Below, one piece after another: positions 24,601-36,600 of a stretch of DNA of 64,000 nucleotides; within the stretch, counting starts at the first letter, position 1; each line of letters starts with the position of its first letter. The position numbers and the translations under genes were made by a program. Location: contig CAXASK010000014.1 of NCBI GenBank assembly GCA_963971535.1, positions 1,019,805 to 1,083,804 of the forward strand. The letters are read 5' to 3'. Origin of the DNA: Notolepis coatsorum (Eukaryota; Chordata; Actinopteri; Aulopiformes; Paralepididae). The notes under the pieces were generated by a model that was not told the DNA's origin, did no database searches, and worked only from the letters and a program-made list of their open reading frames with translations.

Positions 24601-27600
24601 GTGTGTTTTGTCTCTGTCCTGAAGGCTCAGGAGGACTAAGTCCTTGTGTGTTTTGTCTCTGTCCTGAAGGCTCAGGAGGACTAAGTCCTTGTGTGTTTTG
24701 TCTCTGTCCTGAAGGCTCACGAGGACTAAGTCCTTGTGTGTTTTGTCTCTGTCCTGGAGGCTCAGGAGGACTAAGTCCTTGTGTGTTTTGTCTCTGTCCT
24801 GAAGGCTCAGGAGGACTAAGTCCTTGTGTGTTTTGTCTCTGTCCTGAAGGCTCAGGAGGACTAAGTCCTTGTGTGTTTTGTCTCTGTCCTGAAGGCTCAG
24901 GAGGACTAAGTCCTTGTGTGTTTTGTCTCTGTCCTGAAGGCTCAGGAGGACTAAGTCCTTGTGTGTTTTGTCTCTGTCCTGAAGGCTCAGGAGGACTAAG
25001 TCCTTGTGTGTTTTGTCTCTGTCCTGGAGGCTCAGGAGGACTAAGTCCTTGTGTGTTTTGTCTCTGTCCTGAAGGCTCAGGAGGACTAAGTCCTTGTGTG
25101 TTTTGTCTCTGTCCTGGAGGCTCAGGAGGACTAAGTCCTTGTGTGTTTTGTCTCTGTCCTGAAGGCTCACGAGGACTAAGTCCTTGTGTGTTTTGTCTCT
25201 GTCCTGAAGGCTCAGGAGGACTAAGTCCTTGTGTGTTTTGTCTCTGTCCTGAAGGCTCACGAGGACTAAGTCCTTGTGTGTTTTGTCTCTGTCCTGAAGG
25301 CTCAGGAGGACTAAGTCCTTGTGTGTTTTGTCTCTGTCCTGAAGGCTCAGGAGGACTAAGTCCTTGTGTGTTTTGTCTCTGTCCTGAAGGCTCAGGAGGA
25401 CTAAGTCCTTGTGTGTTTTGTCTCTGTCCTGGAGGCTCAGGAGGACTAAGTCCTTGTGTGTTTTGTCTCTGTCCTGAAGGCTCAGGAGGACTAAGTCCTT
25501 GTGTGTTTTGTCTCTGTCCTGGAGGCTCAGGAGGACTAAGTCCTTGTGTGTTTTGTCTCTGTCCTGAAGGCTCAGGAGGACTAAGTCCTTGTGTGTTTTG
25601 TCTCTGTCCTGGAGGCTCATGAGGACTAAGTCCTTGTGTGTTTTGTCTCTGTCCTGGAGGCTCACGAGGACTAAGTCCTTGTGTGTTTTGTCTCTGTCCT
25701 GAAGGCTCAGGAGGACTAAGTCCTTGTGTGTTTTGTCTCTGTCCTGAAGGCTCAGGAGGACTAAGTCCTTGTGTGTTTTGTCTCTGTCCTGGAGGCTCAG
25801 GAGGACTAAGTCCTTGTGTGTTTTGTCTCTGTCCTGAAGGCTCAGGAGGACTAAGTCCTTGTGTGTTTTGTCTCTGTCCTGGAGGCTCAGGAGGACTAAG
25901 TCCTTGTGTGTTTTGTCTCTGTCCTGAAGGCTCAGGAGGACTAAGTCCTTGTGTGTTTTGTCTCTGTCCTGAAGGCTCAGGAGGACTAAGTCCTTGTGTG
26001 TTTTGTCTCTGTCCTGAAGGCTCACGAGGACTAAGTCCTTGTGTGTTTTGTCTCTGTCCTGAAGGCTCACGAGGACTAAGTCCTTGTGTGTTTTGTCTCT
26101 GTCCTGAAGGCTCAGGAGGACTAAGTCCTTGTGTGTTTTGTCTCTGTCCTGAAGGCTCATGAGGACTAAGTCCTTGTGTGTTTTGTCTCTGTCCTGAAGG
26201 CTCACGAGGACTAAGTCCTTGTGTGTTTTGTCTCTGTCCTGAAGGCTCAGGAGGACTAAGTCCTTGTGTGTTTTGTCTCTGTCCTGAAGGCTCAGGAGGA
26301 CTAAGTCCTTGTGTGTTTTGTCTCTGTCGTGAAGGCTCAGGAGGACTAAGTCCTTGTGTGTTTTGTCTCTGTCCTGAAGGCTCACGAGGACTAAGTCCTT
26401 GTGTGTTTTGTCTCTGTCCTGGAGGCTCAGGAGGACTAAGTCCTTGTGTGTTTTGTCTCTGTCCTCAAGGCTCAGGAGGACTAAGTCCTTGTGTGTTTTG
26501 TCTCTGTCCTGGAGGCTCACGAGGACTAAGTCCTTGTGTGTTTTGTCTCTGTCCTGAAGGCTCAGGAGGACTAAGTCCTTGTGTGTTTTGTCTCTGTCCT
26601 GAAGGCTCAGGAGGACTAAGTCCTTGTGTGTTTTGTCTCTGTCCTGAAGGCTCACGAGGACTAAGTCCTTGTGTGTTTTGTCTCTGTCCTGAAGGCTCAG
26701 GAGGACTAAGTCCTTGTGTGTTTTGTCTCTGTCCTGAAGGCTCACGAGGACTAAGTCCTTGTGTGTTTTGTCTCTGTCCTGAAGGCTCAGGAGGACTAAG
26801 TCCTTGTGTGTTTTGTCTCTGTCCTGAAGGCTCACGAGGACTAAGTCCTTGTGTGTTTTGTCTCTGTCCTGAAGGCTCAGGAGGACTAAGTCCTTGTGTG
26901 TTTTGTCTCTGTCCTGGAGGCTCAGGAGGACTAAGTCCTTGTGTGTTTTGTCTCTGTCCTGAAGGCTCATGAGGACTAAGTCCTTGTGTGTTTTGTCTCT
27001 GTCCTGAAGGCTCAGGAGGACTAAGTCCTTGTGTGTTTTGTCTCTGTCCTGAAGGCTCAGGAGGACTAAGTCCTTGTGTGTTTTGTCTCTGTCCTGGAGG
27101 CTCACGAGGACTAAGTCCTTGTGTGTTTTGTCTCTGTCCTGGAGGCTCACGAGGACTAAGTCCTTGTGTGTTTTGTCTCTGTCCTGAAGGCTCATGAGGA
27201 CTAAGTCCTTGTGTGTTTTGTCTCTGTCCTGGAGGCTCAGGAGGACTAAGTCCTTGTGTGTTTTGTCTCTGTCCTGGAGGCTCACGAGGACTAAGTCCTT
27301 GTGTGTTTTGTCTCTGTCCTGAAGGCTCACGAGGACTAAGTCCTTGTGTGTTTTGTCTCTGTCCTGGAGGCTCAGGAGGACTAAGTCCTTGTGTGTTTTG
27401 TCTCTGTCCTGAAGGCTCAGGAGGACTAAGTCCTTGTGTGTTTTGTCTCTGTCCTGAAGGCTCAGGAGGACTAAGTCCTTGTGTGTTTTGTCTCTGTCCT
27501 GAAGGCTCACGAGGACTAAGTCCTTGTGTGTTTTGTCTCTGTCCTGAAGGCTCACGAGGACTAAGTCCTTGTGTGTTTTGTCTCTGTCCTGAAGGCTCAG

Positions 27601-30600
27601 GAGGACTAAGTCCTTGTGTGTTTTGTCTCTGTCCTGAAGGCTCACGAGGACTAAGTCCTTGTGTGTTTTTTGTCTCTGTCCTGAAGGCTCAGGAGGACTA
27701 AGTCCTTGTGTGTTTTGTCTCTGTCCTGGAGGCTCAGGAGGACTAAGTCCTTGTGTGTTTTGTCTCTGTCCTGAAGGCTCAGGAGGACTAAGTCCTTGTG
27801 TGTTTTGTCTCTGTCCTGAAGGCTCAGGAGGACTAAGTCCTTGTGTGTTTTGTCTCTGTCCTGAAGGCTCAGGAGGACTAAGTCCTTGTGTGTTTTGTCT
27901 CTGTCCTGAAGGCTCACGAGGACTAAGTCCTTGTGTGTTTTGTCTCTGTCCTGGAGGCTCAGGAGGACTAAGTCCTTGTGTGTTTTGTCTCTGTCCTGAA
28001 GGCTCAGGAGGACTAAGTCCTTGTGTGTTTTGTCTCTGTCCTGAAGGCTCAGGAGGACTAAGTCCTTGTGTGTTTTGTCTCTGTCCTGAAGGCTCACGAG
28101 GACTAAGTCCTTGTGTGTTTTGTCTCTGTCCTGGAGGCTCAGGAGGACTAAGTCCTTGTGTGTTTTGTCTCTGTCCTGAAGGCTCAGGAGGACTAAGTCC
28201 TTGTGTGTTTTGTCTCTGTCCTGAAGGCTCAGGAGGACTAAGTCCTTGTGTGTTTTGTCTCTGTCGTGAAGGCTCACGAGGACTAAGTCCTTGTGTGTTT
28301 TGTCTCTGTCCTGGAGGCTCAGGAGGACTAAGTCCTTGTGTGTTTTGTCTCTGTCCTGAAGGCTCAGGAGGACTAAGTCCTTGTGTGTTTTGTCTCTGTC
28401 CTGGAGGCTCACGAGGACTAAGTCCTTGTGTGTTTTGTCTCTGTCCTGGAGGCTCAGGAGGACTAAGTCCTTGTGTGTTTTGTCTCTGTCCTGAAGGCTC
28501 AGGAGGACTAAGTCCTTGTGTGTTTTGTCTCTGTCCTGGAGGCTCACGAGGACTAAGTCCTTGTGTGTTTTGTCTCTGTCCTGGAGGCTCACAAGGACTA
28601 AGTCCTTGTGTGTTTTGTCTCTGTCCTGAAGGCTCAGGAGGACTAAGTCCTTGTGTGTTTTGTCTCTGTCCTGAAGGCTCACGAGGACTAAGTCCTTGTG
28701 TGTTTTGTCTCTGTCCTGAAGGCTCAGGAGGACTAAGTCCTTGTGTGTTTTGTCTCTGTCCTGAAGGCTCACGAGGACTAAGTCCTTGTGTGTTTTGTCT
28801 CTGTCCTGAAGGCTCAGGAGGACTAAGTCCTTGTGTGTTTTGTCTCTGTCCTGGAGGCTCAGGAGGACTAAGTCCTTGTGTGTTTTGTCTCTGTCCTGAA
28901 GGCTCAGGAGGACTAAGTCCTTGTGTGTTTTGTCTCTGTCCTGAAGGCTCACGAGGACTAAGTCCTTGTGTGTTTTGTCTCTGTCCTGAAGGCTCAGGAG
29001 GACTAAGTCCTTGTGTGTTTTGTCTCTGTCCTGGAGGCTCAGGAGGACTAAGTCCTTGGGTGTTTTGTCTCTGTCCTGAAGGCTCAGGAGGACTAAGTCC
29101 TTGTGTGTTTTGTCTCTGTCCTGAAGGCTCATGAGGACTAAGTCCTTGTGTGTTTTGTCTCTGTCCTGAAGGCTCAGGAGGACTAAGTCCTTGTGTGTTT
29201 TGTCTCTGTCCTGAAGGCTCAGGAGGACTAAGTCCTTGTGTGTTTTGTCTCTGTCCTGGAGGCTCACGAGGACTAAGTCCTTGTGTGTTTTGTCTCTGTC
29301 CTGGAGGCTCACGAGGACTAAGTCCTTGTGTGTTTTGTCTCTGTCCTGAAGGCTCATGAGGACTAAGTCCTTGTGTGTTTTGTCTCTGTCCTGGAGGCTC
29401 AGGAGGACTAAGTCCTTGTGTGTTTTGTCTCTGTCCTGGAGGCTCACGAGGACTAAGTCCTTGTGTGTTTTGTCTCTGTCCTGAAGGCTCACGAGGACTA
29501 AGTCCTTGTGTGTTTTGTCTCTGTCCTGGAGGCTCAGGAGGACTAAGTCCTTGTGTGTTTTGTCTCTGTCCTGAAGGCTCAGGAGGACTAAGTCCTTGTG
29601 TGTTTTGTCTCTGTCCTGAAGGCTCAGGAGGACTAAGTCCTTGTGTGTTTTGTCTCTGTCCTGAAGGCTCAGGAGGACTAAGTCCTTGTGTGTTTTGTCT
29701 CTGTCCTGAAGGCTCACGAGGACTAAGTCCTTGTGTGTTTTGTCTCTGTCCTGGAGGCTCAGGAGGACTAAGTCCTTGTGTGTTTTGTCTCTGTCCTGAA
29801 GGCTCAGGAGGACTAAGTCCTTGTGTGTTTTGTCTCTGTCCTGAAGGCTCAGGAGGACTAAGTCCTTGTGTGTTTTGTCTCTGTCCTGAAGGCTCAGGAG
29901 GACTAAGTCCTTGTGTGTTTTGTCTCTGTCCTGAAGGCTCAGGAGGACTAAGTCCTTGTGTGTTTTGTCTCTGTCCTGAAGGCTCAGGAGGACTAAGTCC
30001 TTGTGTGTTTTGTCTCTGTCCTGGAGGCTCAGGAGGACTAAGTCCTTGTGTGTTTTGTCTCTGTCCTGAAGGCTCAGGAGGACTAAGTCCTTGTGTGTTT
30101 TGTCTCTGTCCTGGAGGCTCAGGAGGACTAAGTCCTTGTGTGTTTTGTCTCTGTCCTGAAGGCTCACGAGGACTAAGTCCTTGTGTGTTTTGTCTCTGTC
30201 CTGAAGGCTCAGGAGGACTAAGTCCTTGTGTGTTTTGTCTCTGTCCTGAAGGCTCACGAGGACTAAGTCCTTGTGTGTTTTGTCTCTGTCCTGAAGGCTC
30301 AGGAGGACTAAGTCCTTGTGTGTTTTGTCTCTGTCCTGAAGGCTCAGGAGGACTAAGTCCTTGTGTGTTTTGTCTCTGTCCTGAAGGCTCAGGAGGACTA
30401 AGTCCTTGTGTGTTTTGTCTCTGTCCTGGAGGCTCAGGAGGACTAAGTCCTTGTGTGTTTTGTCTCTGTCCTGAAGGCTCAGGAGGACTAAGTCCTTGTG
30501 TGTTTTGTCTCTGTCCTGGAGGCTCAGGAGGACTAAGTCCTTGTGTGTTTTGTCTCTGTCCTGAAGGCTCAGGAGGACTAAGTCCTTGTGTGTTTTGTCT

Positions 30601-33600
30601 CTGTCCTGGAGGCTCATGAGGACTAAGTCCTTGTGTGTTTTGTCTCTGTCCTGGAGGCTCACGAGGACTAAGTCCTTGTGTGTTTTGTCTCTGTCCTGAA
30701 GGCTCAGGAGGACTAAGTCCTTGTGTGTTTTGTCTCTGTCCTGAAGGCTCAGGAGGACTAAGTCCTTGTGTGTTTTGTCTCTGTCCTGGAGGCTCAGGAG
30801 GACTAAGTCCTTGTGTGTTTTGTCTCTGTCCTGAAGGCTCAGGAGGACTAAGTCCTTGTGTGTTTTGTCTCTGTCCTGGAGGCTCAGGAGGACTAAGTCC
30901 TTGTGTGTTTTGTCTCTGTCCTGAAGGCTCAGGAGGACTAAGTCCTTGTGTGTTTTGTCTCTGTCCTGAAGGCTCAGGAGGACTAAGTCCTTGTGTGTTT
31001 TGTCTCTGTCCTGAAGGCTCACGAGGACTAAGTCCTTGTGTGTTTTGTCTCTGTCCTGAAGGCTCACGAGGACTAAGTCCTTGTGTGTTTTGTCTCTGTC
31101 CTGAAGGCTCAGGAGGACTAAGTCCTTGTGTGTTTTGTCTCTGTCCTGAAGGCTCATGAGGACTAAGTCCTTGTGTGTTTTGTCTCTGTCCTGAAGGCTC
31201 ACGAGGACTAAGTCCTTGTGTGTTTTGTCTCTGTCCTGAAGGCTCAGGAGGACTAAGTCCTTGTGTGTTTTGTCTCTGTCCTGAAGGCTCAGGAGGACTA
31301 AGTCCTTGTGTGTTTTGTCTCTGTCGTGAAGGCTCAGGAGGACTAAGTCCTTGTGTGTTTTGTCTCTGTCCTGAAGGCTCACGAGGACTAAGTCCTTGTG
31401 TGTTTTGTCTCTGTCCTGGAGGCTCAGGAGGACTAAGTCCTTGTGTGTTTTGTCTCTGTCCTCAAGGCTCAGGAGGACTAAGTCCTTGTGTGTTTTGTCT
31501 CTGTCCTGGAGGCTCACGAGGACTAAGTCCTTGTGTGTTTTGTCTCTGTCCTGAAGGCTCAGGAGGACTAAGTCCTTGTGTGTTTTGTCTCTGTCCTGAA
31601 GGCTCAGGAGGACTAAGTCCTTGTGTGTTTTGTCTCTGTCCTGAAGGCTCACGAGGACTAAGTCCTTGTGTGTTTTGTCTCTGTCCTGAAGGCTCAGGAG
31701 GACTAAGTCCTTGTGTGTTTTGTCTCTGTCCTGAAGGCTCACGAGGACTAAGTCCTTGTGTGTTTTGTCTCTGTCCTGAAGGCTCAGGAGGACTAAGTCC
31801 TTGTGTGTTTTGTCTCTGTCCTGAAGGCTCACGAGGACTAAGTCCTTGTGTGTTTTGTCTCTGTCCTGAAGGCTCAGGAGGACTAAGTCCTTGTGTGTTT
31901 TGTCTCTGTCCTGGAGGCTCAGGAGGACTAAGTCCTTGTGTGTTTTGTCTCTGTCCTGAAGGCTCATGAGGACTAAGTCCTTGTGTGTTTTGTCTCTGTC
32001 CTGAAGGCTCAGGAGGACTAAGTCCTTGTGTGTTTTGTCTCTGTCCTGAAGGCTCAGGAGGACTAAGTCCTTGTGTGTTTTGTCTCTGTCCTGGAGGCTC
32101 ACGAGGACTAAGTCCTTGTGTGTTTTGTCTCTGTCCTGGAGGCTCACGAGGACTAAGTCCTTGTGTGTTTTGTCTCTGTCCTGAAGGCTCATGAGGACTA
32201 AGTCCTTGTGTGTTTTGTCTCTGTCCTGGAGGCTCAGGAGGACTAAGTCCTTGTGTGTTTTGTCTCTGTCCTGGAGGCTCACGAGGACTAAGTCCTTGTG
32301 TGTTTTGTCTCTGTCCTGAAGGCTCACGAGGACTAAGTCCTTGTGTGTTTTGTCTCTGTCCTGGAGGCTCAGGAGGACTAAGTCCTTGTGTGTTTTGTCT
32401 CTGTCCTGAAGGCTCAGGAGGACTAAGTCCTTGTGTGTTTTGTCTCTGTCCTGAAGGCTCAGGAGGACTAAGTCCTTGTGTGTTTTGTCTCTGTCCTGAA
32501 GGCTCAGGAGGACTAAGTCCTTGTGTGTTTTGTCTCTGTCCTGAAGGCTCACGAGGACTAAGTCCTTGTGTGTTTTGTCTCTGTCCTGGAGGCTCAGGAG
32601 GACTAAGTCCTTGTGTGTTTTGTCTCTGTCCTGAAGGCTCAGGAGGACTAAGTCCTTGTGTGTTTTGTCTCTGTCCTGAAGGCTCAGGAGGACTAAGTCC
32701 TTGTGTGTTTTGTCTCTGTCCTGAAGGCTCAGGAGGACTAAGTCCTTGTGTGTTTTGTCTCTGTCCTGAAGGCTCAGGAGGACTAAGTCCTTGTGTGTTT
32801 TGTCTCTGTCCTGAAGGCTCAGGAGGACTAAGTCCTTGTGTGTTTTGTCTCTGTCCTGGAGGCTCACGAGGACTAAGTCCTTGTGTGTTTTGTCTCTGTC
32901 CTGAAGGCTCAGGAGGACTAAGTCCTTGTGTGTTTTGTCTCTGTCCTGGAGGCTCAGGAGGACTAAGTCCTTGTGTGTTTTGTCTCTGTCCTGAAGGCTC
33001 AGGAGGACTAAGTCCTTGTGTGTTTTGTCTCTGTCCTGAAGGCTCAGGAGGACTAAGTCCTTGTGTGTTTTGTCTCTGTCCTGGAGGCTCAGGAGGACTA
33101 AGTCCTTGTGTGTTTTGTCTCTGTCCTGAAGGCTCACGAGGACTAAGTCCTTGTGTGTTTTGTCTCTGTCCTGAAGGCTCAGGAGGACTAAGTCCTTGTG
33201 TGTTTTGTCTCTGTCCTGAAGGCTCACGAGGACTAAGTCCTTGTGTGTTTTGTCTCTGTCCTGAAGGCTCAGGAGGACTAAGTCCTTGTGTGTTTTGTCT
33301 CTGTCCTGAAGGCTCAGGAGGACTAAGTCCTTGTGTGTTTTGTCTCTGTCCTGAAGGCTCAGGAGGACTAAGTCCTTGTGTGTTTTGTCTCTGTCCTGGA
33401 GGCTCAGGAGGACTAAGTCCTTGTGTGTTTTGTCTCTGTCCTGAAGGCTCAGGAGGACTAAGTCCTTGTGTGTTTTGTCTCTGTCCTGAAGGCTCAGGAG
33501 GACTAAGTCCTTGTGTGTTTTGTCTCTGTCCTGGAGGCTCATGAGGACTAAGTCCTTGTGTGTTTTGTCTCTGTCCTGGAGGCTCACGAGGACTAAGTCC

Positions 33601-36600
33601 TTGTGTGTTTTGTCTCTGTCCTGAAGGCTCAGGAGGACTAAGTCCTTGTGTGTTTTGTCTCTGTCCTGAAGGCTCAGGAGGACTAAGTCCTTGTGTGTTT
33701 TGTCTCTGTCCTGGAGGCTCAGGAGGACTAAGTCCTTGTGTGTTTTGTCTCTGTCCTGAAGGCTCAGGAGGACTAAGTCCTTGTGTGTTTTGTCTCTGTC
33801 CTGAAGGCTCAGGAGGACTAAGTCCTTGTGTGTTTTGTCTCTGTCCTGGAGGCTCACGAGGACTAAGTCCTTGTGTGTTTTGTCTCTGTCCTGAAGGCTC
33901 ACGAGGACTAAGTCCTTGTGTGTTTTGTCTCTGTCCTGAAGGCTCACGAGGACTAAGTCCTTGTGTGTTTTGTCTCTGTCCTGAAGGCTCAGGAGGACTA
34001 AGTCCTTGTGTGTTTTGTCTCTGTCCTGAAGGCTCACGAGGACTAAGTCCTTGTGTGTTTTGTCTCTGTCCTGAAGGCTCACGAGGACTAAGTCCTTGTG
34101 TGTTTTGTCTCTGTCCTGAAGGCTCACGAGGACTAAGTCCTTGTGTGTTTTGTCTCTGTCCTGAAGGCTCACGAGGACTAAGTCCTTGTGTGTTTTGTCT
34201 CTGTCCTGGAGGCTCAGGAGGACTAAGTCCTTGTGTGTTTTGTCTCTGTCCTGGAGGCTCAGGAGGACTAAGTCCTTGTGTGTTTTGTCTCTGTCCTGGA
34301 GGCTCAGGAGGACTAAGTCCTTGTGTGTTTTGTCTCTGTCCTGAAGGCTCACGAGGACTAAGTCCTTGTGTGTTTTGTCTCTGTCCTGGAGGCTCAGGAG
34401 GACTAAGTCCTTGTGTGTTTTGTCTCTGTCCTGAAGGCTCAGGAGGACTAAGTCCTTGTGTGTTTTGTCTCTGTCCTGAAGGCTCACGAGGACTAAGTCC
34501 TTGTGTGTTTTGTCTCTGTCCTGAAGGCTCAGGAGGACTAAGTCCTTGTGTGTTTTGTCTCTGTCCTGGAGGCTCACGAGGACTAAGTCCTTGTGTGTTT
34601 TGTCTCTGTCCTGAAGGCTCAGGAGGACTAAGTCCTTGTGTGTTTTGTCTCTGTCCTGGAGGCTCACGAGGACTAAGTCCTTGTGTGTTTTGTCTCTGTC
34701 CTGAAGGCTCAGGAGGACTAAGTCCTTGTGTGTTTTGTCTCTGTCCTGGAGGCTCAGGAGGACTAAGTCCTTGTGTGTTTTGTCTCTGTCCTGAAGGCTC
34801 AGGAGGACTAAGTCCTTGTGTGTTTTGTCTCTGTCCTGAAGGCTCACGAGGACTAAGTCCTTGTGTGTTTTGTCTCTGTCCTGAAGGCTCAGGAGGACTA
34901 AGTCCTTGTGTGTTTTGTCTCTGTCCTGGAGGCTCACGAGGACTAAGTCCTTGTGTGTTTTGTCTCTGTCCTGGAGGCTCACGAGGACTAAGTCCTTGTG
35001 TGTTTTGTCTCTGTCCTGAAGGCTCACGAGGACTAAGTCCTTGTGTGTTTTGTCTCTGTCCTGAAGGCTCAGGAGGACTAAGTCCTTGTGTGTTTTGTCT
35101 CTGTCCTGGAGGCTCAGGAGGACTAAGTCCTTGTGTGTTTTGTCTCTGTCCTGAAGGCTCAGGAGGACTAAGTCCTTGTGTGTTTTGTCTCTGTCCTGGA
35201 GGCTCAGGAGGACTAAGTCCTTGTGTGTTTTGTCTCTGTCCTGAAGGCTCAGGAGGACTAAGTCCTTGTGTGTTTTGTCTCTGTCCTGGAGGCTCAGGAG
35301 GACTAAGTCCTTGTGTGTTTTGTCTCTGTCCTGAAGGCTCAGGAGGACTAAGTCCTTGTGTGTTTTGTCTCTGTCCTGAAGGCTCAGGAGGACTAAGTCC
35401 TTGTGTGTTTTGTCTCTGTCCTGAAGGCTCAGGAGGACTAAGTCCTTGTGTGTTTTGTCTCTGTCCTGGAGGCTCAGGAGGACTAAGTCCTTGTGTGTTT
35501 TGTCTCTGTCCTGAAGGCTCATGAGGACTAAGTCCTTGTGTGTTTTGTCTCTGTCCTGAAGGCTCAGGAGGACTAAGTCCTTGTGTGTTTTGTCTCTGTC
35601 CTGGAGGCTCATGAGGACTAAGTCCTTGTGTGTTTTGTCTCTGTCCTGAAGGCTCAGGAGGACTAAGTCCTTGTGTGTTTTGTCTCTGTCCTGAAGGCTC
35701 AGGAGGACTAAGTCCTTGTGTGTTTTGTCTCTGTCCTGAAGGCTCAGGAGGACTAAGTCCTTGTGTGTTTTGTCTCTGTCCTGAAGGCTCAGGAGGACTA
35801 AGTCCTTGTGTGTTTTGTCTCTGTCCTGGAGGCTCAGGAGGACTAAGTCCTTGTGTGTTTTGTCTCTGTCCTGAAGGCTCACGAGGACTAAGTCCTTGTG
35901 TGTTTTGTCTCTGTCCTGGAGGCTCAGGAGGACTAAGTCCTTGTGTGTTTTGTCTCTGTCCTGAAGGCTCACGAGGACTAAGTCCTTGTGTGTTTTGTCT
36001 CTGTCCTGAAGGCTCAGGAGGACTAAGTCCTTGTGTGTTTTGTCTCTGTCCTGAAGGCTCAGGAGGACTAAGTCCTTGTGTGTTTTGTCTCTGTCCTGAA
36101 GGCTCAGGAGGACTAAGTCCTTGTGTGTTTTGTCTCTGTCCTGAAGGCTCACGAGGACTAAGTCCTTGTGTGTTTTGTCTCTGTCCTGAAGGCTCAGGAG
36201 GACTAAGTCCTTGTGTGTTTTGTCTCTGTCCTGAAGGCTCAGGAGGACTAAGTCCTTGTGTGTTTTGTCTCTGTCCTGAAGGCTCAGGAGGACTAAGTCC
36301 TTGTGTGTTTTGTCTCTGTCCTGAAGGCTCAGGAGGACTAAGTCCTTGTGTGTTTTGTCTCTGTCCTGGAGGCTCAGGAGGACTAAGTCCTTGTGTGTTT
36401 TGTCTCTGTCCTGAAGGCTCACGAGGACTAAGTCCTTGTGTGTTTTGTCTCTGTCCTGAAGGCTCACGAGGACTAAGTCCTTGTGTGTTTTGTCTCTGTC
36501 CTGGAGGCTCAGGAGGACTAAGTCCTTGTGTGTTTTGTCTCTGTCCTGGAGGCTCAGGAGGACTAAGTCCTTGTGTGTTTTGTCTCTGTCCTGAAGGCTC

